From contig JADJPN010000001.1 of the NCBI GenBank assembly GCA_016713235.1, forward strand, positions 1 to 64,000: a stretch of DNA of 64,000 nt. The letters are read 5' to 3'. Below, one piece after another: positions 53,558 through 62,502 of this stretch; positions within the stretch are counted from its first letter, which is position 1, and every line of letters starts with the position of its first letter. The notes under the pieces were generated by a model. That model worked only from the letters and a program-made list of their open reading frames with translations, was not told the DNA's origin and searched no databases. The position numbers and the translations under genes are program-made. The stretch is from Hyphomicrobiales bacterium. Lineage in GTDB: Bacteria; Pseudomonadota; Alphaproteobacteria; Rhizobiales; Xanthobacteraceae.

Positions 53558-54419
53558 TCGATATCGAGCGCCACGTCCAGCGACGGCGCGGAATGCGTAA
53601 GCGCACCGGAGGAAATTACATCCACGCCGCACTCGGCAATCGCGGCCACGGTCTCCAGCGTAACGCCGCCTGACGCTTCGGTGACGATCCTGCCCTCGCA
53701 GAGCGCGACCGCCTCGCGAAGGGTCTCGGGCTTCATGTTGTCCAGGAGCACGACATCGGCTTTGCCGTTTGCGAGCACTTGTTTGAGTTGATCGAGCGTG
53801 TCGACTTCGATCTCGACTTTCACGAGATGCCCGACCGCCGCGCGCGCAGTGTCGAGAGCCTTGCCGACACCACCCGCGACCGCGATGTGGTTGTCCTTGA
53901 TCAGCACCGCGTCGTCCAAGCCGAAGCGGTGATTGACGCCGCCACCGCAACGCACGGCATATTTCTCAAGCGCACGCAGGCCGGGTGTGGTTTTACGCGT
54001 ATCGGTGATCTTCGCTTTTGTATGCGCGATCTTCGCGGCATAGGCGGCGGTCAGGGTCGCGATACCGGAAAGATGGCCGAGAAAATTCAGCGCGACACGC
54101 TCGCCGGAAAGAATGGCAATCGCGGGGCCTTCGACGGTTGCGAGTGTCGTGTTCGGTTTGACGCTGTCGCCGTCGCGCGTCGTGGCGTCGAACCTGATGT
54201 TTGGCGCAAGCGTGCGGAACGCGCGCGCGGCGCATGGAAGGCCCGCGATGGTTCCGGCTTTGCGCGCAACCAGTTTTGCTTTGGCCTGAATGCCTTCCGG
54301 CAACGTCGCTGACGACGTCACGTCTCCTGCGCGGCCGAGATCTTCGTCGAGTGCGCGCTTCACGGCCTCTTGAATCACTAACGGCGAGAGAAATGCGCCG
54401 GGGCGATGAGATCGGCCAT
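53557..54419 (-). CDS. nadC: Nicotinate-nucleotide pyrophosphorylase (quinolinate phosphoribosyltransferase)
   Basis: About 287 residues. The ATG at 54419 gives MADLIAPAHFS; two extra bases near 54396 break the frame, after which VIQEAVKRALDEDLGRAGDV continues. Key regions: RVALNFLGHLSGIATLTAAY, TKAKITDTRKTTPGLRALEK, YAVRCGGGVNHRFGLDDAVL, IKDNHIAVAGG, VEIEVDTLDQL, VVLLDNMKPETLREAV and VISSGALTHSAPSLDVALDI. The family normally ends right there, so only the stop is lost, in the C-rich tract. It forms nicotinate mononucleotide from quinolinate and PRPP. It overlaps the nadB stop by one base. Confidence 0.9.
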
Positions 54420-56019
54420 CACGCTGCCTTCGCTATTGCTTGCTTCGCGATGCGGCGCGCTTCGTTGAGATTAAGGAACGTGCGGTGCGCCTGCGCGGGG
54501 TCCGCGTTCGGGAAATCGGAGCGGAAGTGCCCACCGCGGCTTTCGGTGCGAACGAGCGCGGCAGACGCAACCAGCAATGCCGTCGTCGCCATATCGCGCA
54601 CAGAGGGGCGTTTCGCGGTCGCTTCGATATTCAGAACTTCACCGAGCGCATGCACGAGGCCCGCGCGATTGCGGATCACGCCGACATGCGCGGTCATGAC
54701 TTCACGCAAACGCTTTGCATCTTCGATGCCTTCCGCGGCGAGCGGCGGCGGCACTTCGCAGGAGTCGGCCGGCCATGCCAGCGTCTGCGGCAGCGCGATC
54801 AGGCCACCGATGTCTTCGGCAATGCGGGCGGCATAAACGACGGCTTCGAGGAGCGAGTTCGAAGCCAGACGGTTCGCGCCATGCGCGCCGGTACTCGCCA
54901 CTTCGCCCGCAGCCCAAAGACCGTCGAGCGTGGCGCGGCCATTCGCGTCCACGAGCACGCCACCCATGTGATAGTGCGCGGCCGGCGCAATCGGCACGGG
55001 TTGCTGGTCGGGATCAAGGCCGGCTGCTTTGCACGCCGCGAACACGGTCGGAAAACGCGCGGAGAACTTTTCCACCGGACGCAGATCGAGGAACGCGCCG
55101 CGCCCTGCCTGAATTTCCGCGAATACGGCACGCGCAACGATGTCGCGCGGCGCCAGCTCTGCATTCGCATGAACCGGCAGCATGAAACGCTCGCCGGCTT
55201 TGTTCACGAGGATTGCGCCTTCGCCACGCAGCGCCTCTGTCGCAAGCGGCGCGGGGTCCTTGCCGACATCGAGCGCGGTCGGATGAAACTGCACGAATTC
55301 CGGATCGGCGATGATCGCGCCTGCGCGCGCAGCGGCGGCAAGACCGCGGCCGCGCGCTTCGCGCGGATTGGTCGTGATCGCGTAAAGACCGCCGATACCG
55401 CCGGAAGCGAGCACAACCGCACGCGCGGGTAGCGCCATGGGTTTACCGGCCCGGCCGGCGGGACGCGCATGAATGCCGGTGACGTAGCGGCCATCAACAT
55501 AGAGATCGTCGACCACCAAGCCTTCGAGCACGCGGATCGTCGGCGTGTTGCGCACGGCCGTGACGAGCGCCGCCATGATCGCGGCACCGGCGCGGTCGCC
55601 CTGCACGCGCACGATGCGTTTGTGAGAGTGCGCGGCCTCGCGGGACAACATGAGTTTGCCTTCAAGGTCGCGGTCGAACGGCACGCCGTATTTCAGGAGA
55701 TCGTTGATGCGCGCGGGGGCTTCTTCCGCCATTGCGCGGATGACTTTCTCGTCGACCGTACCCGCGCCCGCGGCAAGCGTGTCGGCGACGTGAGAATCAA
55801 TCGTATCGCCCTCGCCTACCGCGGCGGCGATGCCACCTGCGCCCATGCCGAGGACGCGCCTTCGCCAATCGGCGCGGCGGTCACGATGGTCACAGGGCGC
55901 GGGGAAAGCTTCAGCGCGCAGAAAAGACCGGCAAGGCCGCCGCCGACGATCACGACATCATCGTGCCCGCTCCAGGAGCGGGGCGTCAGCGTATCGATCG
56001 TGCGCGGAGAGTCGGACAT
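54419..56019 (-). CDS. nadB: L-aspartate oxidase, one frame break
   Basis: About 533 residues. FAD site DDVVIVGGGLAGLFCALKLS near the N-terminus, then EGASSAWAQ, where one slip (near 55843) leads to GGIAAAVGEGDTIDSHVADT. Downstream: LMLSREAAHSHKRIVRVQGD, VLASGGIGGLYAITTNPREA, EFVQFHPTALDVGK, HYHMGGVLVDANGRATLDGL, GEVASTGAHGANRLASNSLL. C-terminal helical domain follows. It oxidises aspartate to iminoaspartate, the substrate of NadA. The start MSDSPRTIDTL is at 56019, 43 bp after nadA. Confidence 0.92.
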
Positions 56020-56062
56020 TTCGAACCCTAGGAAGCGGCCGCGCATGCGCGGCCGCCAAGGC

Positions 56063-57190
56063 TTAGCTCTTCAGATGGATCATCCGCTCCACCGCGCGGC
56101 GCGCTTTCTCAGCGACCGCGGGATCGATCTCAACTTCCTCGCGAAGATAAACGAGGCTGTCGAGAATCTTCGGCAGCGTGATCCGCTTCATGTGCGGGCA
56201 GAGATTGCACGGCTTCACGAATTCGGTGTCCGGCGCTTCCTGCTGCACGTTGTCGGCCATCGAGCATTCGGTGACCATAACGACGCGCTTCGGCTTCTTC
56301 GTCTTCACGTAATTCTGCAACGCCGAGGTCGAGCCGGTGAAGTCCGCTTCCGCGATCACATCGGGCGGGCATTCGGGGTGCGCGAGAATCTGCACGGTTG
56401 GATCGGCTTCGCGATAACGGCGCAGTTCTTCGCCCGTGAAGCGCTCATGCACTTCGCAGTGGCCCTTCCACGCGATGATCTTCACTTTGGTCTGGGTCGC
56501 AACCCAGCGGGCCAGGAACTCATCGGGAATGCAGATCACGCGATCCACGCCGAAGCTCTCGACCACCTGCACCGCGTTCGAAGACGTGCAGCAGATATCG
56601 CTCTCCGCTTTCACGTCGGCGGAGGTGTTCACGTACGTGACGATGGGCACGCCGGGATAACGCTGGCGCAGCAAGCGCACGTCCTCGCCCGTGATCGAGC
56701 TTGCGAGCGAGCAGCCCGCGCGCAGATCGGGGATCAGCACGGTCTTGTCCGGGTTCAGCAGCTTCGAGGTCTCGGCCATGAAGTGCACGCCACCCTGAAT
56801 GATGATGTCGGCCTTCGACTTCGCGGCTTCCTTGGCAAGCTGAAGCGAGTCGCCGACAACGTCGGCAACGCAGTTATAAATTTCAGGCGTCTGGTAGTTG
56901 TGCGCCAGGAGCACCGCGTTGCGCTGCTGCTTCAGCTTATTGATCGCGTGCACGTAAGGCGCGTGGAACGGCCACTCCACCGGCGGGATGACGGCTTTCA
57001 CCTTTTCATAAAGGTGCGCGGTCTCGCGCTCGACTTCCGCGTTCCATTCCAACTTGGGCATCGGCAGCACGCCGAATTTCCGCGCGGCAGCGCCCGTACC
57101 CGGACGCGGCACGACGAGTTCCCCGCGCGCGACCGGCGGGCTTACGACTTCGACGTCGGGACGAATGTTGCGATCAATGACAGTAACCAT
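56063..57190 (-). CDS. nadA: Quinolinate synthase A
   Basis: 375 residues from the ATG at 57190. The three [4Fe-4S] cysteines are visible in PDLRAGCSLASSITGEDVR, in VVMVTECSMADNVQQEAP and in CNLCPHMKRITLPKILDSL. Also NAVLLAHNYQTPEIYNCVAD and MAETSKLLNPDKTVLIPDLR, the typical nadA core. It condenses iminoaspartate with dihydroxyacetone phosphate. It leads the nadA-nadB-nadC run, and a perfect palindrome lies 29 bp upstream of its start. An upstream extension of the frame exists but would overlap the palindrome. Confidence 0.95.
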   Translation of the reverse strand: MVTVIDRNIRPDVEVVSPPVARGELVVPRPGTGAAARKFGVLPMPKLEWNAEVERETAHLYEKVKAVIPPVEWPFHAPYVHAINKLKQQRNAVLLAHNYQTPEIYNCVADVVGDSLQLAKEAAKSKADIIIQGGVHFMAETSKLLNPDKTVLIPDLRAGCSLASSITGEDVRLLRQRYPGVPIVTYVNTSADVKAESDICCTSSNAVQVVESFGVDRVICIPDEFLARWVATQTKVKIIAWKGHCEVHERFTGEELRRYREADPTVQILAHPECPPDVIAEADFTGSTSALQNYVKTKKPKRVVMVTECSMADNVQQEAPDTEFVKPCNLCPHMKRITLPKILDSLVYLREEVEIDPAVAEKARRAVERMIHLKS

Positions 57191-57218
57191 TGGCGCCTCC
57201 CAATCTCCTCTCCGAGAC

Positions 57219-57245
57219 CATATATGCTCGGATCGAGCATATATG
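57219..57245. promoter_or_regulatory. Perfect palindrome upstream of nadA, candidate NadQ operator
   Basis: CATATATGCTC (57219-57229), 5 bp, GAGCATATATG (57235-57245): a perfect 11-5-11 inverted repeat. A related half-site, GAGCAAATATAT, is at 57289-57300. Both are in the gap between nadA and the divergent MFS gene. Given the NadQ-like gene at the end of the operon, this is the likely NAD-responsive operator; the link is inferred. Confidence 0.65.
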
Positions 57246-57472
57246 GATACAGAAAAGACCGGCTCTTGCCGGGACTTATTCTCACTTCGAGCAAATATAT
57301 AACCCATCCCGGAGGATTTTGCTAGTCCTCTTGGTCGATGGCCCTATGCGCTTTATCGATAGCTGCGCAGCGCAAGACGCTTTTCGCCTGATGCGCTTCG
57401 CGGATAGGTTTCGCACGCGCGAAGGCAGCCCGCGCCAGCGCAACGAGATTCGGCAGCCGGGGATCGCCACCG

Positions 57473-58734
57473 ATGTCTACGACACCTGCCGGCACCACGC
57501 CCGCGCCGCTGCTCTCGTTCCTGAAGAACCCGCTGGTGCTCGTGATTGCCGGCTGCATGATCGCGATCGTCACCTTCGGGCCGCGCTCTGCTTTCGGATT
57601 TTCCTGACGCCGATGTCGGCCCAACATGGCTGGGGCCGCGACGTGTTCGCGCTCGCCTTTGCGGTGCAAAATCTTCTCTGGGGTTTGGGCACGCCGTTCG
57701 CCGGCGCGATCGCGGACCGCTTCGGCACCGCGAAGGTGCTCATAGCTGGCGCGGTGCTTTACAGCCTCGGCCTCGTGCTCATGACCTATTCGACGACGCC
57801 CATCACGCTGAACATCACCGGCGGCGTATTGATCGGTTTCGGGCTCTCCGCCTGCTCGTTCAACATCGTGCTCACAGCCTTCGGCAAGCTGGTGCCGAAG
57901 GAGTGGCAGGGTATCGCGTTCGGCGCGGGCACGGCAGCCGGCTCGTTCGGGCAGTTTCTGTTCGCGCCATTCGGCGTCGCGCTCATTCAGAACTATGGCT
58001 GGGAGTACGCGCTGCTCGTGTTCTCGGCGCTCGTACTGCTCGTCATTCCGTTCTCGCTCGCGCTTATGACCGCGAGCAACAAGCAGACCGTTACTTCGGC
58101 AAATGCCACGCCCGAACAGGCGCAGACGCTGCGTGAAGCGCTTGCGGAAGCATTCGGGCACAAATCTTACGTGCTACTCGTCACCGGCTTCTTTACCTGT
58201 GGATTCCAGCTCGCATTCGTAACGGCGCACTTGCCGTCTTATCTGCTCGACCGCGGGCTTTCCGCGCAGGTCGGCGGCTGGACACTCGCAATCATCGGTC
58301 TGTGCAATATTATAGGTTCATTCACCGCGGGCTGGCTCGGCAACAGAGTTCCGAAGCGATACATCCTGTCGGCGATTTATCTGACACGCGCGATTTCGGT
58401 CGCGGTCTTCGTATCGATTCCGCCGAGCATCGAAGCGACGATGATCTTCGCGGTTATCACGGGCCTCACCTGGCTCTCAACGGTGCCGCCGACTTCGTCG
58501 CTGGTTGCGATCATGTTCGGAACGAAATGGTTCGCGATGCTCTATGGCTTTGTATTCTTCAGCCATCAGGTCGGCAGTTTCCTTGGCGTTTACCTCGGCG
58601 GCCTCGCTTTCGAGCAGTTCGGCTCGTATCAACTGGTATGGTGGCTCTCGGTCGCGTTGGGCGTGATTTCGGCGCTGATCAATTTGCCAATCGTCGAAAA
58701 ACCGGTCGCGCGTCTCGGCGCGACAGCAGCGTAA
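57473..58734 (+). CDS. MFS transporter (oxalate/formate antiporter-like), one frame break
   Basis: About 420 residues with twelve hydrophobic segments. Start MSTTPAGTTPAPLLSFLKNP at 57473. A run of four T at 57599-57602 ends the frame; five T would give GFFLTPMSAQHGWGRDVF and the frame continues to the stop. Repeated elements: FGPRSAFG, GIADRFGTAKVLIAGAVLYS, FGLSACSFNIVLTAFGKLVP, WQGIAFGAGTAAGSFGQFLF, GFFTCGFQLAFVTAHLPSYL, FFSHQVGSFLGVYLGG. These resemble monocarboxylate/oxalate-formate-type MFS carriers. It stops 6 bp before a close paralogue. Confidence 0.87.
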
Positions 58735-58740
58735 AAAAAC

Positions 58741-59978
58741 ATGACCCCCACTGACACTCCCCGTCCCACCATCGGCTGGCGCACACCGCTAATCATCGTG
58801 ATCTGCGGCTGCCTGATCGCACTCGTCGCCTTCGGGCCGCGCTCAGCGCTCGGACTTTTTCTCGCGCCCGTGACGCAAGAAAAAGGCTGGGGCCGCGATA
58901 TCTACTCCTTCGCGCTCGCCTTGCAGATGCTGCTCTGGGGCGCCGCACAACCGTTCGTCGGCGGCATCGCTGACAAATACGGCGCGGTGCGCGTGATGTG
59001 GATCGGGCCGTGCTTTATGCGCTCGGGCTCGTAGGCATGGCTTACGCCTCTTCGCAAGGTGCGCTGATCCTTTCAGCAGGCTTTCTGATCGGTTTCGGCT
59101 TGGCCGGCACTTCGTTCACCGTCGTCATCGGTGCGTTTGGAAAGCTATTGCCGGTGAGCTGGCGCTCGCTGTCTTTCGGTATCGGCACGGCGGCAAGTTC
59201 ATTTGGGCAGTTTTTATTTTCGCCGCTTGCGGTCGGGCTGAACGAGTCGCTGAACTGGCACTACACGCTCATGGTCTTCGCGGTCATCGTGCTTGCCGTG
59301 ATGCCACTGTCGCTCGCGCTCGCGTTGCCGCGCGATATGGAGGCGGACACCAGCGCCGGACCCACGCAGTCGGTCGGCGAAGCTTTGCGCGAAGCGCTGC
59401 GCCATCGCAGCTATGTGCTGCTCATTCTCGGTTACTTCACCTGCGGCTTTCAGGTGTTCTTCATTACGATTCATTTGCCCGCTTATCTTGTCGACCGGGG
59501 CTTGGGCGTCGATATCGGCGCATGGACCATCGGGCTGATCGGGCTCTTCAACATCGTCGGCTCAATCAGTGCGGGCTATCTCGGCGACAAAATGCCGAAG
59601 CGCTACATCCTGGCTGCGATCTATTTCCTGCGCTCGCTCGCAATCCTCGCATTCATTCTTGTTCCGGTGTCGCCACTGACCTCGATGATTTTCGGCGCGA
59701 CCATCGGCCTGTTGTGGCTTTCCACCATTCCGCCGACACAGGCATTGGTGGCACTGATGTTCGGCACGCGCTGGCTCACGATGCTCGCGGGCCTCGCATT
59801 CTTCAGCCATCAGGTCGGCGGCTTCCTCGGCGTTTGGCTCGGCGGCATTCTCTATGAGCGCACCGGCTCCTATGACGTGATCTGGTATCTGACGATTTTG
59901 CTCGGCTTCCTCGCAGCCGCGGTGAACCTGCCCATTGTCGAAAAGCCTGTCGCGCGCCCGGTTGCCGCTTCCGCTTGA
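58741..59978 (+). CDS. MFS transporter, tandem paralogue of the preceding gene, one frame break
   Basis: About 412 residues. Start MTPTDTPRPTIGWRTPLIIV at 58741. Slip near 59005 (WIGP... instead of WIGAVLYALGLVGMAYASSQ). Then FGLAGTSFTVVIGAFGKLLP, WRSLSFGIGTAASSFGQFLF, GYFTCGFQVFFITIHLPAYL, DKMPKRYILAAIYFLRSLAI, FFSHQVGGFLGVWLGGILYE. Every listed block lines up with the gene before it, so the two arose by tandem duplication and diverged. Both probably move related organic anions. Confidence 0.87.
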
Positions 59979-59996
59979 TCTCGTCTAGAAACGGCC

Positions 59997-60978
59997 ATGG
60001 GAACATTCAAAGCCATCATCGTCCCTGAAAAGGGCCAGCCAGCCGCGCTCGGCGAATTCGACGAAGCGGCGCTCATGGACGGCGACGTCACGGTCGCAGT
60101 CGAATATTCCACCGTGAACTACAAGGACGGTCTTGCGATTACCGGCAAGGCGCCAGTCGTGCGGCGCTTCCCGATGATCCCCGGCATCGACTTCGCGGGC
60201 AAAGTCGAAAGCTCGTCGCATCCGGATTTCAAAGCGGGCGACAGCGTCGTGCTCAACGGCTGGGGCACCGGCGAAACGCATCTCGGCGCCTACGGCGCGA
60301 AGTCGCGCGTCAAAGGTGACTGGCTCGTGAAACTTCCCGCCGGCATGACCCCGCGCGAAGCGATGGCAATCGGCACCGCGGGTTACACCGCGATGCTTTG
60401 CGTCATCGCGCTTGAGAAATATGGAATCAAACCCGCGGACGGTCAGATCGTTGTCACGGGCGCTGCGGGCGGCGTCGGCTCGGTCGCGATCGCGCTGCTC
60501 TCGAAACTTGGATACGCGGTTGCCGCTTCCACCGGCCGCGCGAGCGAAGCAGACTATTTGAAATCGCTCGGTGCGTCCGAAATCATCGACCGTGCGGAAT
60601 TTTCAGCCCCCGCGAAGCCGCTCGGCAAGGAGCGCTTCGCAGGCGGCGTCGACTCGGTCGGCTCGCACACGCTCGCAAACGTACTTTCAATGACGAAGTA
60701 CGGCGGCGCGGTCGCGGCCTGCGGCTTGGCGGCGGGCATGGATCTGCCTGCTTCGGTCGCACCCTTCATCCTGCGCAGCGTTTCGCTGCTCGGCGTGGAT
60801 TCGGTCATGTGCCCGAAGCCGCGCAGACAGGGAGGCCTGGAAGCGCCTCGCCAGCGAGCTCGACCGCAAGAAACTCGAAGCCATGACCACCGAAATTCCG
60901 CTGGAGGGCGTTTTCGACATTGCGCCCAAAATTCTCGCGGGACAGGTGCGCGGACGCACCGTGGTCAAGATCAGCTGA
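59997..60978 (+). CDS. NADPH-dependent acrylyl-CoA reductase-like MDR protein (AcuI/YhdH)
   Basis: About 327 residues. Starts MGTFKAIIVPEKGQPAALGE; VAVEYSTVNYKDGLAITGKA and FPMIPGIDFAGKV are AcuI/YhdH signatures of the medium-chain reductase family without structural zinc. Cofactor site VVTGAAGGVGSVAIALLSKL near 155; SLLGVDSVMCPKPRRQ near 265. One slip near 60826 leads to RLASELDRKKLEAMTTEIPL, EGVFDIAPKILAGQVRGRTV, VKIS. Family members reduce acrylyl-CoA to propionyl-CoA, for example in DMSP or 3-hydroxypropionate metabolism. It directly follows the MFS pair. Confidence 0.88.
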
Positions 60979-61061
60979 TACGGCTTTCTCGCGGTTTAAC
61001 TTGACAAAACACGCCCCTTGCTGCGCTACGTAATGCAAGGGGTGTTGGCGGGTTCCGACCA

Positions 61062-61493
61062 ATGATTCGCTTTGGCTTCCTTGCAATCGCAACGCTGCTT
61101 TTCGCGACTTCCGCTTCGGCCGAGAGCCTGAACGCGAAGCAGGCGCGCGCGTTCGTGGCGGGCAAGCTCTTCTCCTATCAGTGCTTCGACGGCACCACCG
61201 GCGTCGGCCGCATCAATAACGACGGCTCCGCCGCCGGAACCATCCGGATCGCCGGCAAGGACCCGACCCGTTATGTGCGTCTGCCGGTGAACACGCTTTA
61301 CGAAAGCGGCCAACAAATCTGCGCGACCCTGAAGGGCCTGCCGTTTACGCCCTGCTTCAACCTGACCAAGACCAGCGAGTTCAGCTTTCGCGGCGCGGTT
61401 TCCGGCATGGGCTTCATGTATTGCGATTTCTCGCGCGGCGGCCGTCCCACGGTGACCAAGCGCACACGATCGCCGCAAGCGACAACCGAATAG
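61062..61493 (+). CDS. Secreted hypothetical protein
   Basis: 143 residues with a signal peptide (MIRFGFLAIATLLFATSASA). The mature protein includes LNAKQARAFVAGKLFSYQCF, TGVGRINNDGSAAGTIRIAG, LPVNTLYESGQQICATLKGL, PFTPCFNLTKTSEFSFRGAV and MGFMYCDFSR. It has four cysteines, so disulfides in the periplasm are likely. I do not recognise a named family, though proteins of this type are common in Rhizobiales. It is 3 bp from the convergent LysR gene. Confidence 0.75.
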   Translation: MIRFGFLAIATLLFATSASAESLNAKQARAFVAGKLFSYQCFDGTTGVGRINNDGSAAGTIRIAGKDPTRYVRLPVNTLYESGQQICATLKGLPFTPCFNLTKTSEFSFRGAVSGMGFMYCDFSRGGRPTVTKRTRSPQATTE

Positions 61494-61496
61494 CGC

Positions 61497-62412
61497 TCAC
61501 GATCGCTTCGCGGCCGGCACATCCGTGCATTCGATGATCGTACGGCGCTTGCCGACTTCCGCTGCCGTGTAATCCATAAAGGCGCGCACGCGCGCGGTGT
61601 TCTTCAGATCGGGATGCGTGAGCAGCCAGAGCCCGGCTTCGATCTCCGGCTCCGGAAATGCAACGCGCGTCAAACCTGGTGTCGCATCGCCGATGAAACA
61701 GGGAATCAGCGCCATGCCGCCGCCGGCGACAACCGCTTCGGCGAGGCCAAGCACGGTATTGAGCCGGTAGACGATGCGATCGGGGCCCGCGTGATCGAGC
61801 AGCCATTTCGTAGGTCTTGGCCCGCCAATGCCATCGGATAAGCCGACCCAATCGTAGCGGCGCGCGTCCGCGGCCGTGAAATTTTTCGGCGCGTCGCCAC
61901 TTGCCGCGAAGATCGCCCAGCGAATTCCGGCGAGCCTTCGGCCGATCAAACTCTCCGGCGGACGCTCGGTCGCGCGCACCGCAATGTCGGCATCGCGCCT
62001 GGAAAGATTGAGCGGCTCGTTGCCGACGACAATGTCGAGATTGATCTCGGGAAAAGCGCGGCGAAAGCCGACGAATACTTCAGAGAGCAGATGCACGAGC
62101 AGCGTGTCGTTGGTGGTCACGCGCAAATCGCCGGAAGGGCGAAGATCCTGGCCCGTGATCTTGCGCTCCAGATCGACGATCTCGTCCGCGATGTGGTTTG
62201 CGAGATCGACCATCTTTCTCGCCGGCGGCGGTCGGTGCGTAACCAGTGCGGCTGCGCTCGAACAGACGCGCGCCCATCGCCTTCTCCAGCGCACCAAGGC
62301 GACGGAATACGGTCGAATGGTTGATGCCAAGCGTGTCTGCCGCGCCCGCGAGCGAACGGGCTTCAGCAATCGCACGCACGAGACGAAACTCGTCCCAAAC
62401 GATTTCGGCCAT
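61497..62412 (-). CDS. LysR-family transcriptional regulator, one frame break
   Basis: About 305 residues from the ATG at 62412. Helix-turn-helix near residues 18-42: EARSLAGAADTLGINHSTVF, RRLGALEKAMGARLFERSRT. The frame slips near 62218 (after APTAAGE) and continues KMVDLANHIADEIVDLERKI, LRVTTNDTLLVHLLSEVFVG, GLAEAVVAGGGMALIPCFIG. The HSTVFRRL recognition helix is typical of a subgroup that represses or activates unlinked genes. No adjacent divergent target is present; the neighbour upstream is the TPR gene on the same strand. Confidence 0.87.
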
Positions 62413-62502
62413 CTTGCATCCACGCAACTATGTGAGTGTCAACGCAGTATGGCTTTGCGAATTACCAAGCGCTAGCGCCCTCGGATCACGGATTCGTGAC
62501 CG

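Noticed and set aside
52591..54378. A 595-residue nadC with a long arginine- and proline-rich C-terminal extension
   Set aside because: The extension is the antisense of nadQ entered through the C-rich tract. The NadC fold ends at VALDI, right before the tract.
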